Source: JBFMFR01 sp040752025 | GTDB lineage: Bacteria; Chloroflexota; Anaerolineae; Anaerolineales; UBA4823 | Length of the DNA: 64,000 bases | Direction of reading: 5' to 3' | Assembly: GCA_040752025.1 (NCBI GenBank) | Contig: JBFMFR010000023.1 | Coordinates: 35,549 to 99,548 of the forward strand | Shown here: piece by piece, positions 8,874-16,654 of the stretch | How the letters are laid out: the number at the start of each line of letters is the position of its first letter | How positions within the stretch are numbered: the stretch's first letter is position 1 | Position numbers and translations under genes: made by a program | Notes under the pieces: generated by a model | Databases searched by the model: none | Told to the model about the DNA's origin: nothing | What the model saw: only the letters and a program-made list of their open reading frames with translations

Positions 8874-9440
8874 CTACGCTGCTGGGAGAGATGGTTTGGG
8901 TAGCGGCGCGCCGGCGCTTTCGGGCAGTGCATCCGGTGAGCCTGCCTGCAAAGCGATAAAACGGCGCACTTCGAGCGGGCGGCGCTGCCCCTGCTTCCGG
9001 CGCTCGATCAGCGCCTGGTAGACCTGGATGAAGTGGGCGCGGTCGGCGATGGGATTATCCGACAGGCACAACTGCCACCAGCCCAGGGCGTCCACGGCCC
9101 GGATCAGCAGCGGATCGGCAAACTCCGGCTGTCCAGTGTGGCCAATGCGCTGGATTTCATCCTGGACAACCAGCCAGGCTTCATGAGCAGAAAGGGGTGG
9201 ATTGGCCGCCTCCAGCAGATCGAAGGCCGCGCCGCGCAGCTCGGCGATGGTGGGAAAGAAAGCCGAGCGGCTGACGTGCTCCAGGGCGGCCTGTTCGAGC
9301 AGCGCAGCAGGTAGATCGGTGAGCAGGCCGACATAAACTTCGACCGAGGCGCGGCTCAACTGGAAAGTGGGATAAGCCTCGCCCAGGAGCTTGAGCACTT
9401 TAAGAACGTCAATCTGGGTGGCTGTTGGGGGTTGGTTCAT
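8874..9440 (-). CDS. Replicative helicase loader, G39P/G40P-loader type
   Basis: 188 aa with start at 9440, chosen because GGAGG stands eight bases upstream and this start overlaps the preceding gene least. The N-terminal domain (VLKVLKLLGEAYPTFQLS, then LPAALLEQAALEHVS and FFPTIAELR) matches the helical pattern of phage loaders of the SPP1 G39P type, which load a DnaB-like helicase at a phage origin. The C-terminal third is Pro-rich and disordered. It is coupled to the initiator gene (overlap 9409-9440) and lies in the same operon as dnaB. Confidence 0.6.
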   Translation of the reverse strand: MNQPPTATQIDVLKVLKLLGEAYPTFQLSRASVEVYVGLLTDLPAALLEQAALEHVSRSAFFPTIAELRGAAFDLLEAANPPLSAHEAWLVVQDEIQRIGHTGQPEFADPLLIRAVDALGWWQLCLSDNPIADRAHFIQVYQALIERRKQGQRRPLEVRRFIALQAGSPDALPESAGAPLPKPSLPAA

Positions 9441-10947
9441 GGGGAATGCCTCCGTGTTTTTCGAGATACTCGCGAATGCCTTGATGAGTGCCTGGCTCAT
9501 CGCGCTTACGCGAGCGTGGTTTCGAGGTGGGTTTGGCCGGGCGCTGGCGTTCGGGACGGCCGTTTTTGATCCAGTCGGTGAGCACCGCGTCAGCGTAGTT
9601 CAGCAGGTTGCCGGGCTTGGCCACACCCAATGCAGTGGAAAGGGCGTCGGCCAGCCAGTCGCCGCCAGTGGATTGGGCAGCGCGGGCAGGCAGGTCGCAG
9701 CGGGCAGCCATCAGGCGCAGGCGCGCCAGCAGGTCGGGGGTCAGCTCACGATCGGCGCTAGCGTAGATTTTGGCGGCGCGCGCCAGGTGCGTTTCGATCA
9801 CCAACACCGGTTCGCCAGGCTGTGCAGCGTCATGCGACTCTTCCGCAGGGGTAAGGGCTTCCGAAGTCTGGGTTTCCGGCTGGGTACGGGTTTCCGGCAA
9901 CTGGAGTTCCTGTTGGCGGCGGGCCAGGTCGCGAGCGATGGCGGCGCAGTGGGTGAAATAACGCGGCTTTGACGGACGGGCAAAGGCTTCGTCGATGCCG
10001 GCGATCGCCTGTTCGTAGCTGAAACCATCGGCAAGCAGCTTATGCAAGGCAGCCTGCTCTTTAGTGGTTGGCTGGTAATCGGGATCGCCGCGGCGGATGG
10101 CGAAGTAATCCAGGATGCGGGCGTCCGGGGTGGGCGGGCCGCCCTCCTCCTCTTCTTCATCCTCTAATAGATGACCGCGCGTAATAAGTCCGGTAGGCGG
10201 CGTACCAGACTTATTGGATCCGGTAGGCGTACCGGACGTTTCAGGGCCGGTAGGGAGCGTAGCAGACGTTTTAAGTCCGGTAGACAAGTGCGAGAGGGCT
10301 GGTTCTATTTGCCTACCGGATTTATTGAGGCCGGTAGGCAGAGAAGCAATCAAGGTACTGGCGCGCTGCTCCCACCTGGCCGGTACAGGATAAAATATCC
10401 CTTTCAGGATGTCCAATGCTACCTCCGCCGGTAAAGTAACCTCGTGGATGAAGTTGGCAGGGAAATTGTAGACCGGACGGTTACCGCGCCGCCCGCCAGT
10501 CTCCCAGTGGGCGACCAGGTCTTTTTGACGGACTGCCCAGAGTTGAGCCACCTGTTCCAGGTTGAATAACAGTGAGCGCAGGTCCCAGCGCTGAGCCTGC
10601 ATGCGCGGCGGCCTGCCAGGTTCGGTGGGATAGTAAAGACGCTCCGTGAATACCAGCCCCAGGCGGCGTAATATCTTCTTGTCACGTTCCAGGGTGATCA
10701 GGCTGCTGGCCATGGGCAGATTGGCGACGCGCAGCTCGTATTCCTGGGCATCGCGCAGCAGCAATACCTGCATCAGCAAGGCATACTGGCGATCATTCAA
10801 GCGTTCACCGTCACTGGATAGATATGACCAGAAGCGCGGCAGAATTTTAGGAACTGTGGCGATGCCCAAGTCAAGTGCCGGGCTGCCGAAATACACCTCG
10901 ATCGGCGCATCGTGATCAGTGGGGATTGGTGTGTCAGTAGATGTCAT
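9409..10947 (-). CDS. Winged-helix replication initiator-like protein with internal iterons
   Basis: 512 aa. The N-terminal 150 residues resemble a winged-helix replication protein: LNDRQYALLMQVLLLRDAQE, a helix-turn-helix region, then RRLGLVFTERLYYP. A Pro/Thr/Gly-rich low-complexity linker follows (PTG..KSG repeats, about residues 205-258), then an acidic run EDEEEEEGG, a helical second domain (about 270-330) and a Pro/Thr/Glu-rich tail. The architecture recalls phage lambda O or DnaD-type initiators: DNA binding, linker, helicase-recruiting part. The linker DNA contains the iteron-like repeats listed at 10190-10337. Its neighbours, a loader and dnaB, fit an initiation module. Confidence 0.55.
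   Translation of the reverse strand: MTSTDTPIPTDHDAPIEVYFGSPALDLGIATVPKILPRFWSYLSSDGERLNDRQYALLMQVLLLRDAQEYELRVANLPMASSLITLERDKKILRRLGLVFTERLYYPTEPGRPPRMQAQRWDLRSLLFNLEQVAQLWAVRQKDLVAHWETGGRRGNRPVYNFPANFIHEVTLPAEVALDILKGIFYPVPARWEQRASTLIASLPTGLNKSGRQIEPALSHLSTGLKTSATLPTGPETSGTPTGSNKSGTPPTGLITRGHLLEDEEEEEGGPPTPDARILDYFAIRRGDPDYQPTTKEQAALHKLLADGFSYEQAIAGIDEAFARPSKPRYFTHCAAIARDLARRQQELQLPETRTQPETQTSEALTPAEESHDAAQPGEPVLVIETHLARAAKIYASADRELTPDLLARLRLMAARCDLPARAAQSTGGDWLADALSTALGVAKPGNLLNYADAVLTDWIKNGRPERQRPAKPTSKPRSRKRDEPGTHQGIREYLEKHGGIPHEPTPNSHPD
10190..10337. repeat. Iteron-like CCGGTAG repeats within the initiator gene (candidate origin)
   Basis: Five direct copies of CCGGTAG begin at 10190, 10220, 10247, 10277 and 10331, with an inverted copy CTACCGG at 10313-10319. 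The first three share a longer unit of roughly CCGGTAGGSGCGTACCAGACGTT. Spacing is 27-30 bases for the first four (about three helical turns). They fall in the low-complexity linker of the initiator gene, as the lambda origin iterons fall in gene O. That they are an origin is inference. Confidence 0.55.
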
Positions 10948-10971
10948 AAATTATCCTCCGCAAGATGAATA

Positions 10972-12279
10972 TCACTTGCTCGCGGCATTATCGAAACGCG
11001 TTGCGGTCGGGGTGAAGGCAAGTTTGAGCCGGCCGGTCGGGCCGTTGCGATGCTTGGCAACTTCTACTTCTACCTGGTTGGACTGCTCCTTATCCTCCGG
11101 GCGGTACAGGAACAGCACCACATCGGCGTCTTGCTCGATGCTGCCGCTTTCGCGCAGATCGGAGAGCATTGGGCGTTTGTCGGCGCGCTGCTCCACGGCG
11201 CGAGACAGTTGGGCAGCGGCCAGTACCGGCACGTTGAGCTCACGCGCCAGCACCTTGAGTTGGCGGGAGATGTGCGAGATCTCCTGGGTGCGGTTCTCGA
11301 ATCGTCCGCCGCCCGACATGAGCTGCAGGTAGTCGATCACCACCAGGTCGAGGCCGTATTCAGCGTGCAGCCGGCGGCACTTGGCGCGCAGTTGCGAAGG
11401 GGTGATGGCAGGTGTATCGTCCATGAACAGATGCGTCTCGCCGATCGCTTCCACCGCCTGGGTGAAGAGCGGCCACTCTTCGTCTCTAAGTTTGCCGGTG
11501 CGCATGTGCGGGGTGTCGATGCCGGTCTGCTGCGAGACCAGGCGTTGCGCCATCTGCTCGGCAGCCATCTCCAGCGAGAAAAGCGCCACGCGCTTCTGGT
11601 GCTTCTGCGCCGCACAACGGATGGTGGAAAGCAGCAGGCTGGTCTTGCCCATACCCGGGCGACCGGCGACGATCAGCAAGTCAGAAGGCTGCATCCCGCC
11701 CAGCAGGCGATCCAGATCGAGGAAGCCGGTCGGGATGCCGAAGAAACCATCCTGTTTGGAGCGTTGATCCACCTGGTCGAACAGCTCGCCCAGCACGGCA
11801 GAAGCTGGGCGCAGGTCGCGCCCTAACATTCGCTGAGAAGCGGCGAAGAGCGCCCGCTCGGATTCGTCGATCACCGCTTCCAGCGTGGCATCTTCCTGGT
11901 AAGCCAGCTTCGCCACCTGGTTGGCGGCTTCGAGCATGCGCCGGCGCACGGCAGCCTGCTCGACAATGCGAGCATACTCCTGGGCGTGCAGCGAAGTGGG
12001 CGTGGCGTTGATCAGCGCGGTGAGGTAAGCAGCGCCGCCGATCTCAGCCAGGTGCCCGGCGCGATCCAGTTCCTCGCAGACGGTGAGCAGGTCTACGGGG
12101 CTGCGGCGCTCCTGCAGGCGGCTGATGGCCCGCCAGGCAAAGCGGTGGCGGTGAATGTAGAAATCCTCGGCTTGCAGGAAGCTGGCGACTTCGAGATAAG
12201 CATCCGGGTTAATCAGGATCGAGCCGATCAGGGCTTCTTCAGCCTCGCGGCTGTGGGGGATAATGGGCATGTCTGCCAT
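10972..12279 (-). CDS. dnaB: Replicative DNA helicase DnaB
   Basis: 435-aa hexameric 5'-3' helicase. The N-terminal helical domain begins PHSREAEEALIGSILINPDA. The RecA-like C-terminal domain carries Walker A GRPGMGKTSLL near residue 208, Walker B LDLVVIDYLQLM, and the conserved SRQLKVLARELNVPV and LSDLRESGSIEQDADVV motifs. Length fits a complete DnaB without intein. It is probably a second, element-encoded copy, because it sits in a replicon with its own loader and partition genes. The chromosomal copy is not in the window. Confidence 0.93.
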   Translation of the reverse strand: MADMPIIPHSREAEEALIGSILINPDAYLEVASFLQAEDFYIHRHRFAWRAISRLQERRSPVDLLTVCEELDRAGHLAEIGGAAYLTALINATPTSLHAQEYARIVEQAAVRRRMLEAANQVAKLAYQEDATLEAVIDESERALFAASQRMLGRDLRPASAVLGELFDQVDQRSKQDGFFGIPTGFLDLDRLLGGMQPSDLLIVAGRPGMGKTSLLLSTIRCAAQKHQKRVALFSLEMAAEQMAQRLVSQQTGIDTPHMRTGKLRDEEWPLFTQAVEAIGETHLFMDDTPAITPSQLRAKCRRLHAEYGLDLVVIDYLQLMSGGGRFENRTQEISHISRQLKVLARELNVPVLAAAQLSRAVEQRADKRPMLSDLRESGSIEQDADVVLFLYRPEDKEQSNQVEVEVAKHRNGPTGRLKLAFTPTATRFDNAASK

Positions 12280-12418
12280 GGGTTTACCTGTCGTATATGA
12301 ATATCTGTGTTTGGTTCCTGCGGCCTTCCTGAACCGAAAACAGGGCTTTTCGGGTCGCAGGTCTTATCATAGCCACCCGCTCAAAACAAGGGCCTTGCAG
12401 GGCTTCTTGTGAAGCCAA

Positions 12419-12494
12419 CGATAGCGGCAACGGGAGCGGCACGGGAGCGGTACGATAACAGAGCGATAGCGGCACGATAACAGCGCCGCTATCG
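12419..12494. repeat. 11-bp iteron cluster, candidate centromere/operator
   Basis: Six near-tandem 11-mers start at 12419, 12431, 12442, 12453, 12464 and 12475 (consensus CGATAGCGGCA; variants CGGGAGCGGYA and CGATAACAGMG), followed by an inverted CCGCTATCG at 12486-12494. The copy at 12464 and the inverted copy form a perfect 10-bp stem. The array lies between the RHH partner gene and dnaB. Phased 11-bp direct repeats are typical binding sites of ribbon-helix-helix partition proteins. Function is inferred. Confidence 0.6.
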
Positions 12495-12560
12495 TGGCTT
12501 TTTGAGCGATTTTGGAACTTGCGATTTTCTTGGAACTGCCAGGTTTGGGGTTGCATAGGC

Positions 12561-13259
12561 CTATGCCTCGCTGGTGAAATCCAGGCCGGGAGCCTGGCGC
12601 GGCTGGGGATGCAGCACCAGGCGGCCATCGCGATAAGCTTGCAAGGCGTGGCCGAGCAGCAGCGTAGCCACCTCGCCCAACGGTACGTGGCGCTGCTGGT
12701 GGATCGTGCGGATTGCCGCTTGCACATCCTGCGGGATGCCGCGATAGGCGACCTGCTGCTGCCAGGCTTTGGGCGGGGTATCTTTGGCCGCTTTGCCTTT
12801 GCGAGAGCGAGCGGCCGGTGGCTGTAGGTCCCAGTCCTTTTCGTACCAACCTGGTCGTTCATTGCCCCAGCCATCGCCGGTCGGGAAAAGCGTCAGGCGG
12901 TACTGGCTCAGCACGGGATTCACCTGCAGTTCACCGCGCTGGTGGCAGAGCAAGCCATATTCCAGGAAGGCGCGTGCCACGTCAGAGGCGCGCACACCCA
13001 GGTCGTCCGCCACCTGCTTGATCTCTTCGTGCAAACCAGGCGGGACGCCGCGGAACAAGACCGGGCGGTTTTCCTGCTCCCAACCGCGGCTGCGGGATTT
13101 CTTCTCGGCCACGCGTAGTTGCTCGATCACCGGGACGGCTGCCGGCGTTTGCGGCTCTGCCGCAGCCGGGCTGCCCCAGGTAGGGGAGTTTTCCGGCTGG
13201 GCGGTTTCGTCAGCAGGCGGCTGTTCCCAGATGCTGCGTCGGGGTGTCGGTTTGCTCAT
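12561..13259 (-). CDS. Double ribbon-helix-helix-like partition partner (ParB/ParR role)
   Basis: 232 aa, directly after parA; the parA stop lies within its TAGGAGG ribosome site. Two related blocks are visible, at residues 68-115 (LFRGVPPGLHEEIKQVADD through GELQVNP) and 171-217 (AYRGIPQDVQAAIRTIHQQ through GRLVLHP). Each has a short strand followed by two helices, as in ribbon-helix-helix DNA-binding folds. They are separated by a basic linker, and the first 60 residues are Pro/Ala-rich. The 11-bp iterons immediately downstream are the likely target. A tandem RHH in a single chain is uncommon. Confidence 0.55.
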   Translation of the reverse strand: MSKPTPRRSIWEQPPADETAQPENSPTWGSPAAAEPQTPAAVPVIEQLRVAEKKSRSRGWEQENRPVLFRGVPPGLHEEIKQVADDLGVRASDVARAFLEYGLLCHQRGELQVNPVLSQYRLTLFPTGDGWGNERPGWYEKDWDLQPPAARSRKGKAAKDTPPKAWQQQVAYRGIPQDVQAAIRTIHQQRHVPLGEVATLLLGHALQAYRDGRLVLHPQPRQAPGLDFTSEA

Positions 13260-13268
13260 CTGGACCTC

Positions 13269-14042
13269 CTACGAATACTTGATCACCAGGTCCACCAGCG
13301 CCTGGTACTCCTGGGCCGAGCGGCTCTTGGGATCTTTCTCAAAGATAGTTTTCGATTCACCCGGGCACTCGCTTAGAGTGGTTGAACGGTGGATGGGCTG
13401 CAAGACCCGCTCGCCGAAGCCTTTGGTCAAATCTTCCATCGCTGCCCGGTGTTCGCGCAACTGGTCGTGGAAGAAGGTCGGCAGCACACCCAGCAGCGCG
13501 CCCTGCCAGGCTTTCTCCTTCTGCAGGTAGATCAGGGTATCGGTGATCTTGCGCACGCTGTCGGTGGACAGGTACTCGGTAGAAGTGGGGATCACCACCA
13601 GGTCAGCGGCCCAAATGGCGCGTTCCTGGATGCCGCCCACCGAGGGAGCAGTGTCGAAGATGATGTAGCTCAGGCCGTTGCGGGTGAAGCGGGCAATCGA
13701 GTCACGGATGCAAGAGACCGCCCGGTTCTCGGCGTTGATGATGGTCTGGGCGGCCATGGTGGTCTGGTCGCCGGCCAGCAGCCACAGGCGCTCACGCCCG
13801 GAGTTGCGGATGTACTGGCGGATGAAGGCGGTCTCGTTGGCTGATTGACCCATCGTTAGCAGGTAGAACGCGCCTGGCTCGGGTTTCAGACCCAAGGTGA
13901 TGGCGCACTGGCCCTGCGGGTCGAGATCGACGAGCAGCACTTCCCGGCCTTCCTGGGCCAGCCCGGCAGCTAAAGAAACGGCAGTGGTGGTTTTGCCTAC
14001 CCCACCCTTTTGGTTCGAGACGGCGATAATGCGAGTTTTCAT
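13269..14042 (-). CDS. parA: ParA-family partition ATPase
   Basis: 257 aa. The deviant Walker A SNQKGGVGKTTTAVSLAAGL begins at residue 9; VLLVDLDPQGQCAITLG is Walker A' and YIIFDTAPSVGG is Walker B. There is no N-terminal helix-turn-helix, so this is a short (Ib/Soj-like) ParA. It lies upstream of the RHH-type partner and the iteron cluster, forming a partition cassette. The upstream 94-aa gene ends seven bases before it. It would be expected to move or hold the replicon during cell division. Confidence 0.93.
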   Translation of the reverse strand: MKTRIIAVSNQKGGVGKTTTAVSLAAGLAQEGREVLLVDLDPQGQCAITLGLKPEPGAFYLLTMGQSANETAFIRQYIRNSGRERLWLLAGDQTTMAAQTIINAENRAVSCIRDSIARFTRNGLSYIIFDTAPSVGGIQERAIWAADLVVIPTSTEYLSTDSVRKITDTLIYLQKEKAWQGALLGVLPTFFHDQLREHRAAMEDLTKGFGERVLQPIHRSTTLSECPGESKTIFEKDPKSRSAQEYQALVDLVIKYS

Positions 14043-14048
14043 CGGATG

Positions 14049-14333
14049 TCAATCTCCTTGCGGTGATGGATTCGGGTTTGCACCCTGATCTTCAACAACC
14101 AGGGCGGGGTCAAAAGCCAGGTGCAGGTGGCGCGGCAGCACAAAACGCTTGCGTTCAATCACCAGGCCCTCGGCCGGGGCGTTCTCCGGCCAATCCAGCG
14201 GGGCTAACACGTGGTTGGGGATGCGGCCATACTTCGCCCGGTAATAAGCGGCGGCCGCCTGTACCGAAGCCTGCGGCGGGGTTTTGGGGTCTTCTTCAAA
14301 CCACAGCATCCAGTTCGGATGGTTGGCGGGCAT
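14049..14333 (-). CDS. Hypothetical protein of the replicon operon
   Basis: 94 aa. Start at 14333 chosen for the GAGGAG nine bases upstream; a longer frame to 14543 is only a shadow of the NYN gene. Contains WMLWFEEDPKTPPQASVQAA, then a segment AYYRAKYGRIPNHVLAP, which looks like a short helix plus a loop. No catalytic motif is recognised. It overlaps the NYN gene end by 38 bases and precedes parA, so it is cotranscribed. I recognise no family. Confidence 0.6.
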   Translation of the reverse strand: MPANHPNWMLWFEEDPKTPPQASVQAAAAYYRAKYGRIPNHVLAPLDWPENAPAEGLVIERKRFVLPRHLHLAFDPALVVEDQGANPNPSPQGD

Positions 14334-15201
14334 AGGACAGGCTCCTCGTGGGCAGATCATTGGCGGTTGGGCGGGAGCGACCGGCCAGGGTGATCTCCAC
14401 CGCTTGCAGGCCGCGCTCCGACTCGACCAGGGTGAACTCGAAGACCAGGCTGCGATTGGGCAGCAGCTCCGGTTTTGCACCGGTGGGCAGGTTCGAGTCG
14501 TGAAAGAAAGCTGTGGCATACGGCGAGCCGGGGCTGCGAGCATCGGTCAACCACAAACCCGGGCCGATGGTTTTCAGGTAGCGCATGAAGCCGTAGTTCT
14601 GGTTGTGCCAGTAGCACCAGCCGCGCACCCGACTGTTGACCTCGCCCCATGCTGGCGGCTGTTCGTCGTCGCTTTCGATAGGCACCAGGTTGGGGATCAG
14701 GTAGCCGGACAGGTACAGGTCGGCTTCCTGGCGCAACTCCTGCGAAACGTTGTCCAGTCCGACCACTTCCACCCGGCAGCCGCGGTTTTGCAGCACCTGC
14801 ACCACGCGCACGAAGTCGCCGTCGCCGCTGGCGATCAGCACCCGATCCAGGTTCTGGGCCTGGAGCAGGGCATCCACAGCCATATCGAGATCGGCGTTGG
14901 CGCGAGCGTATTTGCCGCCTTCATCCTGGTACCAGTGGACTTCCTTGGTAACGATCTTGAAGCCCTGGTCGCGCAGCATGGAATGAAAGCCGTTGGTACG
15001 GGTGCGGTAGGGCAGGTCGCGTTTGGCGCGTTCCACGTCGAAGGCGACGTAGGCGTTCAGGCGCACCGGTTCAGCGCCATCCCGGCAGGCGAAGTCGCGC
15101 AAGACACCGTACTGCAAATGGTAGCCGCCGTTCATGGACAGATTTGCGACATCTACATAGACGCCAACGCGAGAAGAGGAGATTATGGGATTTGGGTTCA
15201 T
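14296..15201 (-). CDS. NYN (LabA/PIN-like) domain protein with C-terminal cold-shock-like OB domain
   Basis: 301 aa with start at 15201 (AGGA ten bases upstream); upstream codons up to 15393 look non-coding. The N-terminal NYN domain shows the acidic set of PIN-like nucleases: VGVYVDVANLSM, ANADLDMAVDAL and ASGDGDFVRVVQVLQNRG. After residue 190 a cold-shock-like OB segment follows, NQNYGFMRYL through AFFHDSNLPTG and VEFTLVESERGLQAVEI, suggesting single-strand nucleic-acid binding. A nuclease guided by an OB domain is plausible. Within the replicon it may process RNA or replication intermediates. Confidence 0.7.
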   Translation of the reverse strand: MNPNPIISSSRVGVYVDVANLSMNGGYHLQYGVLRDFACRDGAEPVRLNAYVAFDVERAKRDLPYRTRTNGFHSMLRDQGFKIVTKEVHWYQDEGGKYARANADLDMAVDALLQAQNLDRVLIASGDGDFVRVVQVLQNRGCRVEVVGLDNVSQELRQEADLYLSGYLIPNLVPIESDDEQPPAWGEVNSRVRGWCYWHNQNYGFMRYLKTIGPGLWLTDARSPGSPYATAFFHDSNLPTGAKPELLPNRSLVFEFTLVESERGLQAVEITLAGRSRPTANDLPTRSLSYARQPSELDAVV

Positions 15202-15340
15202 GTGTAAATATCCTGTAACTTGCTGACGAACACGTTTGCGATTGTTTTCTGAGCTTGACGGATGGAGGCCATCAGCGAATTTGCGCTCTTTTCTGGCAGG
15301 CTGACAACCTCGACAGACTTGACAGGCTGACAAACTGATT

Positions 15341-16645
15341 TCATGCGGCCTCCTTGAGCAGTTCGAGCAGAGTGGGTGTGACGTAACGGGCATTCTTGCG
15401 GTTGGGGTCCTGGGCCAGCCAGCCTTTGCGCTCCCAGGTTTCGGCCAGGCGGCGCGCCGGGCGTGGCTGCAGGCCCCAGGCCAGCAAATCCTCCTGAGTC
15501 ATGCGCCCACTGGCCTCTTTCAGAGCGCGCTGCACCAAAGAACGCTCCTCATCCGAAAGCGGACTGACGTTGACCGGCGCTCCGGAAGCCAGCAGAACTG
15601 CCAGGCGCTCTTCGGGCAGGTGGTAGGCCTGGAACTCCTGGATTGAGCCGCCATCCAGGCGCAGGATGCCGCGCCCGGGCAGTGACAACTGCATGGCCTT
15701 ACGGCCCCAATCATTGGAGTCCAGCACTACAGAGGCGGAGGTGTCATCGTTGACGCGGAAAGAAACGCGTGTGGCGAAGCTGGCCGACAGGCCGCGCGGT
15801 ACATCCTGCGAGCGCCAGGAGTGCGCGGCGATCACCAGGTGGATGCCGTACTTCAGGGACTGGCGGGCGATGTCGGCGATGGTTTCGCTCACGCCGCGCT
15901 GATCCATAAAGGTGTTGGCTTCGTCAACGATCAGGAAGGCGCGCGGCAAGGGCTGGGGAACCAGACGGTTATATTCCTCGATCTTTTGCACCTGCAGGCC
16001 GCCCGGTTTGGTCACGCTCTTGAACAACTCGCCGCGGCGGGTCATTTCCTGCTGGAGTGTTTCGAGCAGCCTGGCGAAATCGGCCTTCGAAGACGCCACC
16101 GGCGCAGCGCACAGGCTGTTCCAGTTGGTCGAAAAGGTGATCTCCTGCGGATCGGCCAGGTAGAGCTGATAGCCATTGTGCAGGGCGGTGTAGGCCAGGC
16201 CCAGCTCGAAGTTGGATTTACCCGAGCGCGAGGCCCCGCCCACCAGGATGTTCAGCAGGCGCTCGGCGTGCAACTGGATCGGGCCGCGCCGTCCCACACC
16301 CAGGGGGAACACATCTCGTTCCAGAGTGGCAGGAAAAGCAGTGGTCTTGGGTAAAGCAGGCGGGGCGGAGAGCAGCACGGCGTAGCGCGCTCCGTTGTGA
16401 TTGGAGGCGGCCACACGTTTGCCGCGTGTCAGGGTGCTGATCTGGTGCAGCACATCCTCGGACAGATACAGGCTGACCGGCTCTCCCAGGTGCAGCTCAT
16501 CCAACACAGCGAACAAGATGATGTGCTCTTCGTGTTCGGTGACGACGAACTCACGGAAGATCGGGTTGCGCTTGCAGTCTTTCAGTGCAGAGACGATGCG
16601 GGTCGCCACGTAGCGAGCTTCAGACAGGTAACGGTTTGCCAACAT
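15341..16645 (-). CDS. FtsK/HerA-type DNA translocase-like ATPase
   Basis: 434 aa. Walker A GGASRSGKSNFELG near residue 135 and Walker B RAFLIVDEANTF; a downstream arginine-rich AAHSWRSQDVPRGL fits the FtsK/SpoIIIE/TcpA fold, in which a plasmid coupling protein or segregation motor uses ATP to move DNA. The last 70 residues form a winged-helix-like region (MTQEDLLAWGLQPRPARRLA). No transmembrane segments are present, unlike classical conjugation coupling proteins. A small gap of 139 bases separates it from the NYN gene. Confidence 0.7.
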   Translation of the reverse strand: MLANRYLSEARYVATRIVSALKDCKRNPIFREFVVTEHEEHIILFAVLDELHLGEPVSLYLSEDVLHQISTLTRGKRVAASNHNGARYAVLLSAPPALPKTTAFPATLERDVFPLGVGRRGPIQLHAERLLNILVGGASRSGKSNFELGLAYTALHNGYQLYLADPQEITFSTNWNSLCAAPVASSKADFARLLETLQQEMTRRGELFKSVTKPGGLQVQKIEEYNRLVPQPLPRAFLIVDEANTFMDQRGVSETIADIARQSLKYGIHLVIAAHSWRSQDVPRGLSASFATRVSFRVNDDTSASVVLDSNDWGRKAMQLSLPGRGILRLDGGSIQEFQAYHLPEERLAVLLASGAPVNVSPLSDEERSLVQRALKEASGRMTQEDLLAWGLQPRPARRLAETWERKGWLAQDPNRKNARYVTPTLLELLKEAA

Positions 16646-16654
16646 AACAGCCTC

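Noticed and set aside
12284..12874. Two overlapping minus frames between dnaB and the RHH gene
   Set aside because: They overlap the RHH gene in other frames, and translate the 11-bp iterons into repetitive nonsense.
14284..15207. Plus-strand 307-codon frame over the NYN gene
   Set aside because: Shadow; the NYN frame has catalytic-residue pattern and ribosome site.
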